64,000 nucleotides of DNA from Thermomonas fusca DSM 15424 (GCF_000423885.1 NZ_AUIV01000005.1:1-64000); one strand, 5' to 3'; counted from the stretch's first letter, positions 25,291-36,742 are shown. Numbers and translations are program-made. Notes: generated from the letters alone by a model not told the origin.

Positions 25291-25366
25291 TGGTGGGCCG
25301 TCAAGGATTCGAACCTTGGACCTATTGATTAAGAGTCAACTGCTCTACCAACTGAGCTAACGGCCC
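25291..25366 (-). tRNA. tRNA-Lys (anticodon CTT)
   Basis: 76 nt with encoded CCA. Acceptor GGGCCGT pairs with ACGGCCC, anticodon loop CTCTTAA and T-loop GGTTCGAATCC. Fourth gene in the minus-strand tRNA cluster. Confidence 0.96.
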
Positions 25367-25435
25367 CGAAGAAGCGAAATTGTAGCAAACACTCGATCAA
25401 CTGCAAATACCCGCGGTCGATCGTTCATCAAAGGG

Positions 25436-25512
25436 TGGGGTGGCTGAAGGGACTCGAACCCTCGACAACTGGAATCACAATCCAGGACTCTAACCAACTG
25501 AGCTACAGCCAC
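25436..25512 (-). tRNA. tRNA-His (anticodon GTG)
   Basis: 77 nt with encoded CCA. Acceptor GTGGCTG/CAGCCAC and discriminator C73. The base at 25513 gives the extra G-1 that histidyl-tRNA synthetase needs. Anticodon loop TTGTGAT. Confidence 0.96.
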
Positions 25513-25534
25513 CACCGAAAACTGTCCCGCTGTT

Positions 25535-25611
25535 TGGCGCGCCCGGCAGGAATCGAACCTGCAACCACCGGCTTAGAAGGCCGGTGCTCTATCCGGTTGA
25601 GCTACGGGCGC
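25535..25611 (-). tRNA. tRNA-Arg (anticodon TCT)
   Basis: 77 nt with encoded CCA. Acceptor GCGCCCG/CGGGCGC, anticodon loop CTTCTAA. It reads AGA/AGG codons, which are rare in this high-GC genome. Confidence 0.96.
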
Positions 25612-25644
25612 CCGGGCCGGAACTTGAACCAGGCGACACCGGAA

Positions 25645-25721
25645 TGGTCGGGGTAGAGGGATTCGAACCCCCGACATCCTGCTCCCAAAGCAGGCGCGCT
25701 ACCAGACTGCGCTATACCCCG
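25645..25721 (-). tRNA. tRNA-Pro (anticodon TGG)
   Basis: 77 nt with encoded CCA. Acceptor CGGGGTA/TACCCCG, anticodon loop TTTGGGA. First gene of the cluster, about 80 nt after the start site predicted from the promoter at 25808-25836. Confidence 0.96.
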
Positions 25722-25807
25722 CCCGATGGAACCGATTTCATTCCAGCGCCCGCCCGGTTGCTGCGATCACTGTCTTCCGAGCACGCCAGCGCAACGAAAG
25801 GCCGGGC

Positions 25808-25836
25808 ATTGTCCGACTGCGCGCGCCGTCTGTCAA
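25808..25836 (-). promoter_or_regulatory. sigma-70 promoter of the Pro-Arg-His-Lys tRNA cluster
   Basis: On the minus strand TTGACA (25836-25831), a 17-bp spacer, then GACAAT (25813-25808), close to consensus. It points at tRNA-Pro; the rest of the 25722-25990 gap holds the tig leader. Confidence 0.75.
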
Positions 25837-25990
25837 CGCGTCATCGCCAGATGGGTGGCGAGGCGGGCGGAAATCGGGGAAACTAGCAAGTTCCGCGCGG
25901 TCGTGGCCGCGCCCGGGACGGCTGTTCCGGTAACCGCATCCATCCGCACAATTCCGGGTTCTCGCGAACCCGTCCAGGAGTCATCGCATC

Positions 25991-27283
25991 ATGCAAGTCT
26001 CGGTCGAATCCATCGGCAACCTCGAGCGCCGCGTCATCCTCAGCCTGCCCGCCGGCGACGTCGAGGCGCAGATCGGCAGCCGCCTGCGCGAGATTGCGCA
26101 CACGGTGCGGATCAAGGGCTTCCGCCCGGGCAAGGTACCGACCAAGGTGGTCGAGCAGCGTTACGGCGGCCAGGTCCGCGCCGAAATCCTCGACGGCCTG
26201 CTGCGCGAGGGGCTGGGCAAGGCGGTGCGCGAAAACGAGCTGAACGTTGTCGGCGCGCCGCAGATGATGCCGGGTGAAGACGCCGCCGAGGGCGAGCTGA
26301 AGTACGTGGCTTCGGTGGAGCTGGCGCCGGACTTCGGTGAGCTCGACATGAGCAAGCTGGAAGTCGTGCGCCACACCGCGGAAGTCACCGATGCCGACGT
26401 CGAGCGCATGCTCGAGAACCTGCGCCAGCAGCGCGCCAGCTGGACCCAGGTCACCCGCGCCGCCAAGGCCGGCGACCTGGTGAACCTGGAAACCAGCAGC
26501 ACCGTCGACGGCACCCGCATGCCGGCCGAAGGCGCCGAGCGCACCAGCACCGTGCTGGGCTCCGCCGCGATCTACCCCGAGGTCGAATCCGCCATCGCCG
26601 GCATGCAGCCGGGCGAGGAGAAGACCCTCGACGTGACCCTGCCGGCCGACTGGCACGCCGCGCAGTTCGCCGGCAAGACCATCACCTCGACCTTCAAGCT
26701 GGTCGACGTGGCCGAACAGGTGCTGCCGGAAGTCGATGCCGCGTTCATCCGCAGCTTCGGCGTCAAGAGCGGCGACCTGGAGCAGTTCAAGGCCGACATC
26801 CGCAGCAACCTCGAGCGCGAGCTCAAGGGTGCGCTGATGAACCGCCTGCGCCGCGAAGTCGGCGAGCAGCTGGCGACCGTCTACAAGGACGTCGAGCTGC
26901 CGCCGCGCCTGGTCGAGAACGAGGCGCAGGCGCTGATGGCCAACGCCGCCGAGCAGGCCCGCCGCCAGGGCCAGCAGCTGGCCGCCGCGCCCGAGGCGTT
27001 CCAGGAAGCGGCGCGCAAGCGCGTGCTGGTGGCGCTGCTGGTGGGCGAAGTGGCCCGTCGCAACGACCTGCGCCTGGAGCCGGAGCGCCTGAACGAAACC
27101 ATGCGCCTGATCGCTTCCACCTACGAACAGCCGCAGCAGGTCATTGATCTGTACCGCAACGACCCCCAGTTGATGCAGGGCCTGCAGAACCGCGTGATGG
27201 AAGAGCAGGTCACCGACTGGATCGCCGAGCGTGCCCAGCACACCGAAAATGCGCTGAGCTTCCAGGAAGCGATCAACCAGTAA
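25991..27283 (+). CDS. tig: trigger factor
   Basis: 430-residue ribosome-associated chaperone with prolyl isomerase activity that binds nascent chains at the exit tunnel. The N-terminal ribosome-docking domain has the signature GFRPGKVP at about residues 44-51. The FKBP-like domain is about 150-240 (AGDLVNLETSSTVDG ... MQPGEEKTLDVTLP), and a helical C-terminal domain completes the fold. The ribosome site AGGAG is preceded by a leader hairpin GGGTTC-TCGC-GAACCC (25956-25971) that might modulate translation. First gene of the tig-clpP-clpX-lon-hupB block, the order conserved in many proteobacteria. Confidence 0.97.
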   Translation: MQVSVESIGNLERRVILSLPAGDVEAQIGSRLREIAHTVRIKGFRPGKVPTKVVEQRYGGQVRAEILDGLLREGLGKAVRENELNVVGAPQMMPGEDAAEGELKYVASVELAPDFGELDMSKLEVVRHTAEVTDADVERMLENLRQQRASWTQVTRAAKAGDLVNLETSSTVDGTRMPAEGAERTSTVLGSAAIYPEVESAIAGMQPGEEKTLDVTLPADWHAAQFAGKTITSTFKLVDVAEQVLPEVDAAFIRSFGVKSGDLEQFKADIRSNLERELKGALMNRLRREVGEQLATVYKDVELPPRLVENEAQALMANAAEQARRQGQQLAAAPEAFQEAARKRVLVALLVGEVARRNDLRLEPERLNETMRLIASTYEQPQQVIDLYRNDPQLMQGLQNRVMEEQVTDWIAERAQHTENALSFQEAINQ

Positions 27284-27316
27284 CTTCAACAGGCGGAAAC
27301 GCCGAGCGAGCAACCA

Positions 27317-27940
27317 ATGGATCCGATCAAGAACCTCAACCTGGTGCCGATGGTGGTCGAACAGACCAGCCGCGGCGAGCGCGCGTACGACATCTATTCG
27401 CGCCTGCTGAAGGAGCGGGTGATCTTCCTGGTCGGCGGCATCGACGACCACGTGGCCAACGTGGTCGTCGCGCAGATGCTGTTCCTCGAGGCGGAAAACC
27501 CCGAGAAGGACATCAGCCTGTACATCAACTCGCCCGGCGGGATCGTCACCGCCGGCATGGCGATCTACGACACCATGCAGTACATCAAGCCGGACGTGAG
27601 CACCATCTGCGTCGGCCAGGCCTGCTCGATGGGCGCGGTGCTGCTGGCGGCGGGTGCCGCCGGCAAGCGCTACGCGCTGCCGAATTCGCGGGTCATGATC
27701 CACCAGCCGCTGGGCGGCGCGCAGGGCCAGGCCACCGATATCGACATCCAGGCGCGCGAGATCCTGGCGATGCGCGAGCGCCTGAACGAGATCCTGGCCC
27801 GCCATACCGGCCAGGCCATCGACGTGATCGCCCGCGACACCGAGCGCGACAACTTCAAGAGCGCAGAGGCCGCCCGCGACTACGGCCTGGTCGACGAAGT
27901 GCTCAGCCGGCGTCCGGAAGAATCGATCCAGACCAGCTGA
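27317..27940 (+). CDS. clpP: ATP-dependent Clp protease proteolytic subunit
   Basis: 207-residue serine peptidase that forms the tetradecameric Clp chamber. Catalytic triad Ser104 (GQACSMGAV), His129 (VMIHQPLGG) and Asp178 (ARDTERD). It lies 33 bp after tig and 141 bp before clpX, whose product unfolds substrates for it. Confidence 0.98.
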   Translation: MDPIKNLNLVPMVVEQTSRGERAYDIYSRLLKERVIFLVGGIDDHVANVVVAQMLFLEAENPEKDISLYINSPGGIVTAGMAIYDTMQYIKPDVSTICVGQACSMGAVLLAAGAAGKRYALPNSRVMIHQPLGGAQGQATDIDIQAREILAMRERLNEILARHTGQAIDVIARDTERDNFKSAEAARDYGLVDEVLSRRPEESIQTS

Positions 27941-28081
27941 ACCGTGCGGCGGGCCGTGGACTCACGGATTCCGCCCGCCGGCCGATAACTGGCGTACAAC
28001 GAAGAACCGCCCCGGCTGGGCCCGGCGGGGGCGTATGGTATTCTCGGGCCGAAGCCGCACTGCGCGGCGAGCGAGTGGCGA

Positions 28082-29371
28082 ATGAGCGAAGACCGTCAGG
28101 GACGCAACACCGGCGACAACAGCAAGATCCTTTACTGCTCCTTCTGCGGGAAGAGCCAGCATGAGGTGCGCAAGCTGATCGCCGGGCCCAGCGTGTTCAT
28201 CTGCGACGAGTGCGTGGAGCTCTGCAACGACATCATCCGCGAGGAACTCGAGGAGAAGGCGCAGTCCAACCGCAGTTCGCTGCCGAAGCCGCGCGAGATC
28301 CTCGAAGTGCTGGATCAGTACGTGATCGGCCAGCAGCGGGCGAAGAAGACGCTGGCGGTGGCCGTCTACAACCACTACAAGCGCATCGAGAGCCGGCAGA
28401 AGTCGGACGACATCGAGCTCGCCAAGTCCAACATCCTGCTGGTCGGCCCGACCGGCTCGGGCAAGACGCTGCTGGCGGAAACGCTGGCGCGCATGCTCAA
28501 CGTGCCGTTCACGATGGCCGACGCCACCACGCTGACCGAAGCCGGCTACGTCGGCGAGGACGTGGAAAACATCATCCAGAAGCTGCTGCAGAAGTGCGAC
28601 TACGACGTCGAGAAGGCGCAGCACGGCATCGTCTACATCGACGAGATCGACAAGATCAGCCGCAAGTCCGAGAACCCGTCGATCACCCGCGACGTGTCCG
28701 GCGAAGGCGTGCAGCAGGCGCTGTTGAAGCTGATCGAAGGCACCCTTGCCAGCGTGCCGCCGCAGGGCGGGCGCAAGCATCCGCAGCAGGAGTTCCTGCA
28801 GGTCGATACCCGCAACATCCTGTTCATCGTCGGCGGCGCGTTCGCCGGCCTGGACAAGGTGATCCAGCAGCGTTCCAGCGATTCCGGCGGGATCGGCTTC
28901 GGTGCCAAGGTGAAGAGCGCCGAGCGCAAGGCCGACATCGGCCAGGTGCTGGCGCGGGTCGAGCCCGAAGACCTGATCAAGTACGGCCTGATCCCGGAGT
29001 TCGTCGGCCGCCTGCCGGTGGTCGCCACCCTGGAAGAGCTGGACGAGGCGGCGCTGATCAGGATCCTGACCGAGCCGAGAAACGCCATCACCAAGCAGTT
29101 CAAGAAGCTGTTCGAGATGGAAGGCGTGGAGCTGGAAATCCGCCCCGACGCGCTGGCGGCGATCGCCAAGCAGGCGATCAAGCGCAAGACCGGCGCACGC
29201 GGCCTGCGCACCATCGTCGAGTCGGTGCTGCTGGACACGATGTATGAACTGCCGTCGCTGGAGAACGTCAGCAAGGTGGTGGTGGACGAGTCGGTGATCG
29301 ACCACAAGTCCGAGCCGTACCTGATCTACCAGACCGTGCCGGCGCCGGCCAAGGCCGCGGCCGCGGACTGA
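28082..29371 (+). CDS. clpX: ATP-dependent Clp protease ATP-binding subunit ClpX
   Basis: 429-residue AAA+ unfoldase that feeds ClpP. The N-terminal C4 zinc domain is CSFCGKS...CDECVEL; Walker A is GPTGSGKTLLAE, Walker B IVYIDEIDKI; the IGF-type loop region (IGFGAKVK) docks ClpP, and sensor 2 lies in KTGARGLRTIVE. The start codon follows a 141-bp intergenic region that could hold its own promoter. A terminator hairpin follows. Confidence 0.98.
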   Translation: MSEDRQGRNTGDNSKILYCSFCGKSQHEVRKLIAGPSVFICDECVELCNDIIREELEEKAQSNRSSLPKPREILEVLDQYVIGQQRAKKTLAVAVYNHYKRIESRQKSDDIELAKSNILLVGPTGSGKTLLAETLARMLNVPFTMADATTLTEAGYVGEDVENIIQKLLQKCDYDVEKAQHGIVYIDEIDKISRKSENPSITRDVSGEGVQQALLKLIEGTLASVPPQGGRKHPQQEFLQVDTRNILFIVGGAFAGLDKVIQQRSSDSGGIGFGAKVKSAERKADIGQVLARVEPEDLIKYGLIPEFVGRLPVVATLEELDEAALIRILTEPRNAITKQFKKLFEMEGVELEIRPDALAAIAKQAIKRKTGARGLRTIVESVLLDTMYELPSLENVSKVVVDESVIDHKSEPYLIYQTVPAPAKAAAAD

Positions 29372-29394
29372 GCCCCTTCCGCCGCGGATGCGTG

Positions 29395-29418
29395 GAAAGC
29401 CGCCTTCGGGCGGCTTTC
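29395..29418 (+). terminator. terminator hairpin after clpX
   Basis: GAAAGCCGCC (29395-29404) pairs with GGCGGCTTTC (29409-29418) around a TTCG tetraloop; there is only a short T run, so termination may be partial. It separates clpX from lon. Confidence 0.75.
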
Positions 29419-29588
29419 GCGTTTCAGCGGGAAGATACGCCCGTCCGGGTCGGGTAATGCGTCCGCAACGCATTGATTCGGCTGGGATTGCGCGCTCATG
29501 GCGGAGATCGCTTGCAACCCGGGCGCAACATCCCCATAAACGAAGCATGGCGGCGCAGGCGCGCCGCGGCCGCAACGGAGTCCCCCAC

Positions 29589-32045
<2,457 letters not shown>

Positions 32046-32116
32046 GCCCCGCACGCGAAGATGCGCGCATGATTGCCGACATGTGTCTGAAAGCCGCACC
32101 ACTGCTCGCTTTCGTG

Positions 32117-32145
32117 TTGCGCGCCGGAAACGGCGCTGGTATAAG
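32117..32145 (+). promoter_or_regulatory. candidate sigma-70 promoter for hupB
   Basis: TTGCGC (32117-32122), 17-bp spacer, TATAAG (32140-32145), 122 bp before the hupB ATG, in the 222-bp gap after lon. It fits hupB having its own strong promoter as well as any read-through. Confidence 0.6.
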
Positions 32146-32267
32146 GTTGGCAACCGCGGCGGTCTGACCTGGCGTCGCGGCAAGCCCGGAACCAAGGCAG
32201 GGGAGCGCCGCGGTTCCGGTCAACGAGAATTCTCCGCGTCACTTTCCGCAACGGAGCCAACAAGCAA

Positions 32268-32540
32268 ATGAACAAAGCCGAATTCGTCGAAGCCGTCGCC
32301 GACAATGCCGAACTGACCAAGGCCGATGCCGGTCGCGCTGTTGATGCGATGGTCGCCGCCATCACCAAGGCCCTCAAGAAGGGCGACACCGTGACCCTCG
32401 TGGGCTTCGGCACCTTCTCGGTCCGCAAGCGTGGCGCCCGTACCGGCCGCAACCCGCGCACCGGCGACACCATCAAGATCAAGGCCTCCAAGAACCCGGC
32501 GTTCAAGGCCGGCAAGGCGCTGAAGGACGCGGTCAACTGA
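32268..32540 (+). CDS. hupB: DNA-binding protein HU (beta type)
   Basis: 90-residue nucleoid protein that bends DNA as a dimer. The sequence MNKAEFVEAVADNAELTKADAG, GFGTFSVRKR and the beta-arm tip ARTGRNPRTGDTIKI are classic HU, with the Asn-Pro intercalation pair in GRNPRTG. Downstream of lon as in many proteobacteria. A strong terminator follows 22 bp after the stop. Confidence 0.97.
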   Translation: MNKAEFVEAVADNAELTKADAGRAVDAMVAAITKALKKGDTVTLVGFGTFSVRKRGARTGRNPRTGDTIKIKASKNPAFKAGKALKDAVN

Positions 32541-32562
32541 CCGTTTCCCTCAGGGATCTTCG

Positions 32563-32590
32563 AAAAGCCCGGCCGCAAGCCGGGCTTTTT
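32563..32590 (+). terminator. rho-independent terminator of hupB
   Basis: AAAAGCCCGGC (32563-32573) pairs with GCCGGGCTTTT (32579-32589) around CGCAA and ends in a T run. Confidence 0.92.
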
Positions 32591-32613
32591 CGTGGCTGGA
32601 ACCGGCGCAAAGG

Positions 32614-32642
32614 TTCCGTTGCGCGGCGCCTGCTGCGATAAT
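32614..32642 (+). promoter_or_regulatory. weak promoter candidate for tRNA-Val
   Basis: The -10-like GATAAT at 32637-32642 is 10 bp before tRNA-Val. At 17-bp spacing the -35 is only TTCCGT (32614-32619). Confidence 0.4.
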
Positions 32643-32651
32643 CACCGGCCT

Positions 32652-32726
32652 GGGCACTTAGCTCAGCGGTAGAGCGGCTCCTTTACACGGAGCGGGTCGG
32701 GGGTTCGATCCCCTCAGTGCCCACCA
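32652..32726 (+). tRNA. tRNA-Val (anticodon TAC)
   Basis: 75 nt with encoded CCA. Acceptor GGGCACT/AGTGCCC, anticodon loop TTTACAC, T-loop GGTTCGATCC. Confidence 0.96.
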
Positions 32727-32744
32727 GGTCGCGAAAGAAAAGTG

Positions 32745-32772
32745 TTGCGCCTACGAAAAATGTAGGTATGAT
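32745..32772 (+). promoter_or_regulatory. promoter of tRNA-Asp
   Basis: TTGCGC (32745-32750), 16-bp spacer, TATGAT (32767-32772); tRNA-Asp begins 15 bp later. A short inverted repeat CCTAC/GTAGG overlaps the end of the -35 and the spacer. Confidence 0.7.
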
Positions 32773-32786
32773 TGCGGGCTCACAGC

Positions 32787-32863
32787 GGAGTGGTAGTTCA
32801 GTCGGTTAGAATGCTGGCCTGTCACGCCGGAGGTCGCGGGTTCGAGTCCCGTCCACTCCGCCA
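32787..32863 (+). tRNA. tRNA-Asp (anticodon GTC)
   Basis: 77 nt with encoded CCA. Acceptor GGAGTGG/CCACTCC, anticodon loop CTGTCAC. A terminator follows 12 bp later. Confidence 0.96.
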
Positions 32864-32875
32864 GTTTGAAGCAAG

Positions 32876-32901
32876 AGCCCTGCAGCGATGCAGGGCTTTT
32901 T
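32876..32901 (+). terminator. terminator of tRNA-Asp
   Basis: AGCCCTGCA (32876-32884) pairs with TGCAGGGCT (32889-32897) around GCGA, followed by TTTT. Confidence 0.9.
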
Positions 32902-32982
32902 GCTGTGCGCCGGTCGCGCCGCGCGTGTCGGCCGCTTCGCTCGGGTTAGACTAACCGGCTACGTCTCACTGCCGGTTCGCCC

Positions 32983-34950
32983 ATGCTGCAGAAACTTCGC
33001 GATAAGACTTCCGGTTGGATCGCCACCGTGATCCTCGGCCTGCTGATCGTCCCGTTCGCCTTCTTCGGCATGGAGTCATACATGTCGCAGCAGGTGGACA
33101 ACTACGCCGCGCGCATCGCGCAGCCGCCCTCGTGGTGGAAGTCGGCGCCGCAGGTATGGCCGGTTAGCTACCTGTGGACGTTCCACGACATCGATTCGCA
33201 GGTCTATCGCGAGCGCCTGGAAATGGTCCGCATGAACATGCGCGAGCAGCAGGGCGAGAACTTCGACCCGAAGGCGTTCGAGTCGGTCGAGAACAAGCGC
33301 CGGATCCTCGATGCGCTGATCGACGAACAGCTGATGAAGCTGGCCGCCGAACGCGACGGCATCGTCATCAGCGACGCCGAAGTGCGCGAGTCGATCCGCA
33401 AGTTCCCCGATTTCCAGGTGGACGGCGCGTTCAACGCCGACCGTTACCAGCTGCTGCTGGCGTCGCAGAACCCGCCGATGAGCCCGCGCGACTTCGAAGC
33501 ACGAATCCGCGACAGCCTGAAGAACGAACTGATTCCGTCCGGCATCGCCCGCTCCGCGTTCGTCACCGATGCCGAGCTGGATCGCCTGATGCGCCTGCTG
33601 GGCGAGCATCGCGACGTCGGCTTCGTGGCCCTGCCGCCGGTCGCGCCGGATGCCGGCGAAGTGACTGCAGCGCAGATCGATGCGTGGTACCAGGCCCACA
33701 AGTCCGAATACCGCAAGCCGGAAACGGTGCGGCTGGAGTACGTCGAGGTCGACGGCAGCGCGGTGCCGGCCGCGGCGGTGGACGAGGCCGCGCTGCACAA
33801 GCGCTATCAGGAGCAGATCGGCAAGTATTCCTCGACCGAGAAGCGCGACGTCGCGCATATCCTGGTGACCGTGGCCGCGAATGCCAGCGACGCAGACAAG
33901 AAAGCCGCGGAAGCCAAGGCCAAGAAGCTGGCCGCCGAGGCGAAGGCGCCTGGTGCGGACTTCGCCGCGCTGGCGCGCGCCAACTCGGACGACGCCGGCT
34001 CCAAGGCCGGCGGCGGCAGCTTGGGCCTGATCGCCAAGGGCGGCATGCCGGGCGCCTTCGACGACACCGCCTTCGCGATGCAGGCGGGCGAAGTGCGTGG
34101 GCCGGTGAAGACCGATTTCGGCTGGCACATCATCAAGGTCAACGCCGTCCAGCCGGCGGTGCAGCGGCCGTTCGAGGACGTGCGCGCGGACCTGGAGAAG
34201 GAGCTGCAGGAAGGCTCGCGCGAGCGCGCCTTCAACGAGCTGACCGGCAAGCTGGTGGACGCGGCCTACCGCACGCCGACCTCGCTGGAGCCGGCCGCCA
34301 AGGCGCTGGGCCTGCCGCTGCAGACCACGCCGGCGTTTACCCGCGCCGGTGGCCCGGGCATTGCCAGCGACCAGAAGGTACTGCGGGTGGCGTTCTCCGA
34401 GACCATGCTGCAGGACGGCACCGCCAGCGATCCGATCGAGCTGGGCCCGGAGCGCACGGTGCTGGTCCGGGTAATCGAACACGAGGCCGAGAAGGCGCTG
34501 CCGCTGGCGCAGGTGCGCGACGCGGTGGTGGCGGCGATCCGTGCGGATCGCCAGCGCAAGGCGGCTGAGGCCGCGGCGGACGCGCTGGTGAAGGCGGCGA
34601 AGGCCAAGGGCCTGGCGGCAGCTGCGCAGGAGGCCGGGCTGGCCGTGGCGGACCTGAACGACATCACCCGCGGCATGCCGGTGCCGTCGCCGCAGGCGGC
34701 GCAGGCGTTCTTCAACGAGCCGCGTCCGCAGGCCGGGCAGGCTTCGGTCAACAAGGTGTTGGCAGGTGGCCAGTACGTGGTGTTCGCGGTGCGCGCGGTG
34801 CGCGATGCGGACATCGGTCAGGTCACGCCGCAGGAGCGCGACACCCTACGCAAGCAGATGTCGGCGGCGCACGGCATGCAGGCACAGGACGCCTTCATCC
34901 GCGCGGCGCGCGCCAAGTACACCATCAAGGTGGCGGAAGACCGGCTCTGA
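32983..34950 (+). CDS. ppiD: peptidyl-prolyl isomerase PpiD (SurA N-terminal/parvulin)
   Basis: 655-residue periplasmic folding factor anchored by one N-terminal helix (TVILGLLIVPFAFFGM) after the family start MLQKLRDKTSGW. A SurA-like chaperone region occupies about residues 60-230. The parvulin domain lies at about 285-385 (KRDVAHILVTVA ... AGGGSLGLIAKGGMPGAFDDTAF ... KTDFGWHIIKV), and a C-terminal helical region follows. PpiD contacts the SecYEG exit. A bidirectional terminator separates it from fabI. Confidence 0.95.
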   Translation: MLQKLRDKTSGWIATVILGLLIVPFAFFGMESYMSQQVDNYAARIAQPPSWWKSAPQVWPVSYLWTFHDIDSQVYRERLEMVRMNMREQQGENFDPKAFESVENKRRILDALIDEQLMKLAAERDGIVISDAEVRESIRKFPDFQVDGAFNADRYQLLLASQNPPMSPRDFEARIRDSLKNELIPSGIARSAFVTDAELDRLMRLLGEHRDVGFVALPPVAPDAGEVTAAQIDAWYQAHKSEYRKPETVRLEYVEVDGSAVPAAAVDEAALHKRYQEQIGKYSSTEKRDVAHILVTVAANASDADKKAAEAKAKKLAAEAKAPGADFAALARANSDDAGSKAGGGSLGLIAKGGMPGAFDDTAFAMQAGEVRGPVKTDFGWHIIKVNAVQPAVQRPFEDVRADLEKELQEGSRERAFNELTGKLVDAAYRTPTSLEPAAKALGLPLQTTPAFTRAGGPGIASDQKVLRVAFSETMLQDGTASDPIELGPERTVLVRVIEHEAEKALPLAQVRDAVVAAIRADRQRKAAEAAADALVKAAKAKGLAAAAQEAGLAVADLNDITRGMPVPSPQAAQAFFNEPRPQAGQASVNKVLAGGQYVVFAVRAVRDADIGQVTPQERDTLRKQMSAAHGMQAQDAFIRAARAKYTIKVAEDRL

Positions 34951-34997
34951 CGCGTGGCGGGCGGCGCGGTGGATCGCGCCGCCATCGCCCGGATGTG

Positions 34998-35026
34998 AAA
35001 ACGCCCGGCAATGCCGGGCGTTTTTT
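34998..35026. terminator. bidirectional terminator between ppiD and fabI
   Basis: AAAACGCCCGGCA then TGCCGGGCGTTTTTT: a 10-bp GC stem (35001-35010 with 35012-35021), A tract before and T tract after, between convergent genes. Confidence 0.92.
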
Positions 35027-35043
35027 GTTGCGGCGGAGTGCGA

Positions 35044-35832
35044 TCAGTCGATCCCGCTCATGCCCATGATGTTGTAGCCGGCGTCGACGTAGGTGATCTC
35101 GCCGGTGATGCCGCTGGCCAGATCCGAGCACAGGAACGCGGCGGTATTGCCCACGTCCTCGATGGTGACCGCACGACGCAGCGGTGCGGCGGCTTCGAAG
35201 CTGCTCAGCATCTTGCGGAAATTGGCGACGCCCGATGCGGCCAGCGTGCGGATCGGGCCGGCCGAGATCGCATTGACGCGGGTGCCCTCCGGACCCAGCG
35301 CCATCGCCATGTAGCGGACGGTGGCTTCCAGCGAGGCCTTGGCCACGCCCATCGTGTTGTAGTTGGCCAGCGCGCGCTCGGCGCCGAGGTAGGACAGGGT
35401 GAGGACGCTGCCGTTGCGGCCCTTCATCAGCGGGCGCGCGGCCTTGCCCAGCGCGGCCAGCGAGTAGGCGCTGATGTCGTGGGCGATGTGGTAGCGCTCG
35501 CGGTTGATGCCGTCGAGGAAGTCGCCCTCGATCGCCTCGCGCGGTGCGAACGCGATGCAATGGACGAGGATGTCGAAGCCGTCGCTCCAGTGCTTGCCCA
35601 GCTCGGCGAAGCAGTTGTCGATCTGGGCGTCATCGGCCACGTCCAGCGGCAGCACGATGTTGCTGCCGTAGCCAGCGGCGGCGTCCTCGACGCGCGACTT
35701 GAGTTTTTCGTTCTGGTAGGTCAGCGCCAGCTCGGCGCCTTGGCGGTGGAAGGCGTCGGCGATGCCGGTGGCGATCGAACGCTGGCTGGCGATGCCGGTG
35801 ACCAGCGCGCGCTTGCCCTGCAGGAATCCCAT
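35044..35832 (-). CDS. fabI: enoyl-ACP reductase (NADH) FabI
   Basis: 262 residues; it carries out the last reduction of each fatty-acid elongation cycle. The atypical SDR nucleotide site is VTGIASQRSIATG; the catalytic pair is in YLGAERALANYNTMGVAKASLEA (Tyr and Lys spaced as in FabI); SAGPIRTLAASG is typical. Ribosome site AAGGAG lies before the ATG at 35832. A 16-bp palindromic site 33-48 bp upstream is nearly identical to one before fabD. Confidence 0.97.
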   Translation of the reverse strand: MGFLQGKRALVTGIASQRSIATGIADAFHRQGAELALTYQNEKLKSRVEDAAAGYGSNIVLPLDVADDAQIDNCFAELGKHWSDGFDILVHCIAFAPREAIEGDFLDGINRERYHIAHDISAYSLAALGKAARPLMKGRNGSVLTLSYLGAERALANYNTMGVAKASLEATVRYMAMALGPEGTRVNAISAGPIRTLAASGVANFRKMLSSFEAAAPLRRAVTIEDVGNTAAFLCSDLASGITGEITYVDAGYNIMGMSGID

Positions 35833-35864
35833 GGTGTCTCCTTGAATGTGCGCGTGGGGCGCGT

Positions 35865-35880
35865 CGAGCGAATGCTCTAG
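35865..35880 (-). promoter_or_regulatory. candidate operator upstream of fabI
   Basis: On the minus strand CTAGAGCATTCGCTCG, containing the near-palindrome GAGC-N4-GCTC, 33-48 bp before the fabI ATG. It matches CTAGAGCAATTGCTCG upstream of fabD at 14 of 16 positions. The regulator is unknown. Confidence 0.5.
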
Positions 35881-35931
35881 TGTGCCCTGCGCGCGGGGCT
35901 GCGGCCAGTGTTCGCGCCCGTACGGAGCGGA

Positions 35932-36696
35932 TCAGGCGCGGAAGCCGTCCTTCCATACGCGCAGCGCGCCGAACACCTCGGCGTCGTTGGCCAGCGGCCG
36001 GCCCGCATGGCGCTGCGCCGCCGCGCGCACGGCCGGTTCGGCGCAGCGCAGGAACGGGTTGCAGGCGCGCTCTTCGCCCAGCCGGGTCGGCAGCGTGGGC
36101 TGGCCTGCCGCGCGCAGGCTGCGGATTGCGTCCGCCCGCGCCTGCAGCGCCGGATTTTCGGGATCGACCGCCAGTGCGAACGCCGCGTTGGCCAGCGTGT
36201 ATTCGTGCGCGCAGCAGACCTTCGTGTCGCCTGGCAGCGCAGCCAGGCGCGCCAGCGAGGCGTGCATCTGCGCAGCCGTGCCCTCGAACATCCGCCCGCA
36301 GCCAAGGCTGAACAGGGTATCGCCGCAGAACAGCAGGCCCTCGCCGTGGTAGGCCACGTGGCTGCGGGTGTGGCCGGGGACGGCCAGCACGCGGAAGCGC
36401 CACGGCCCGACGGCCACCTCGTCTCCACTCTCCACCCATTGGCTGGCGCTGGCGATGCGCTCGTCCCGCGGCGCGAACACCGGCGTGCCCGGCCAGCGCG
36501 CCAGCAGCTCGTCGACGCCGCCGATATGGTCGCCGTGATGGTGGGTCAGCAGGATCGCATGCGGCGGCGGGCCATCGCCCAGCGCGGCCAGCACCGGGGC
36601 CGCATCACCGGGATCGACCACCAGCGCGCGGCCGGTGCCATCGCGCAGCAGCCAAATGTAATTGTCGTCGAACGCCGGGAGCGGCAGCGCGTGCAT
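35932..36696 (-). CDS. gloB: hydroxyacylglutathione hydrolase (glyoxalase II)
   Basis: 254 residues from the ATG at 36696 (MHALPLPAFDDNYIWLL), the conserved GloB N-terminus; an upstream ATG at 36744 is inconsistent with it. It hydrolyses S-lactoylglutathione to lactate in methylglyoxal detoxification. Metallo-beta-lactamase motif THHHGDH (His52, His54, Asp56, His57), GHTRSHVAYH, GDTLFSLGCGRMFEG and CCAHEYTLANA complete the binuclear metal site. Divergent from the methyltransferase gene by 46 bp; gloB-yafS-rnhA-dnaQ is a conserved neighbourhood, seen also in E. coli. Confidence 0.96.
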   Translation of the reverse strand: MHALPLPAFDDNYIWLLRDGTGRALVVDPGDAAPVLAALGDGPPPHAILLTHHHGDHIGGVDELLARWPGTPVFAPRDERIASASQWVESGDEVAVGPWRFRVLAVPGHTRSHVAYHGEGLLFCGDTLFSLGCGRMFEGTAAQMHASLARLAALPGDTKVCCAHEYTLANAAFALAVDPENPALQARADAIRSLRAAGQPTLPTRLGEERACNPFLRCAEPAVRAAAQRHAGRPLANDAEVFGALRVWKDGFRA

Positions 36697-36742
36697 TTGT
36701 CCAGCCGTGACGTGATGCGGGCTTTCCCGCAGAATCCCGATC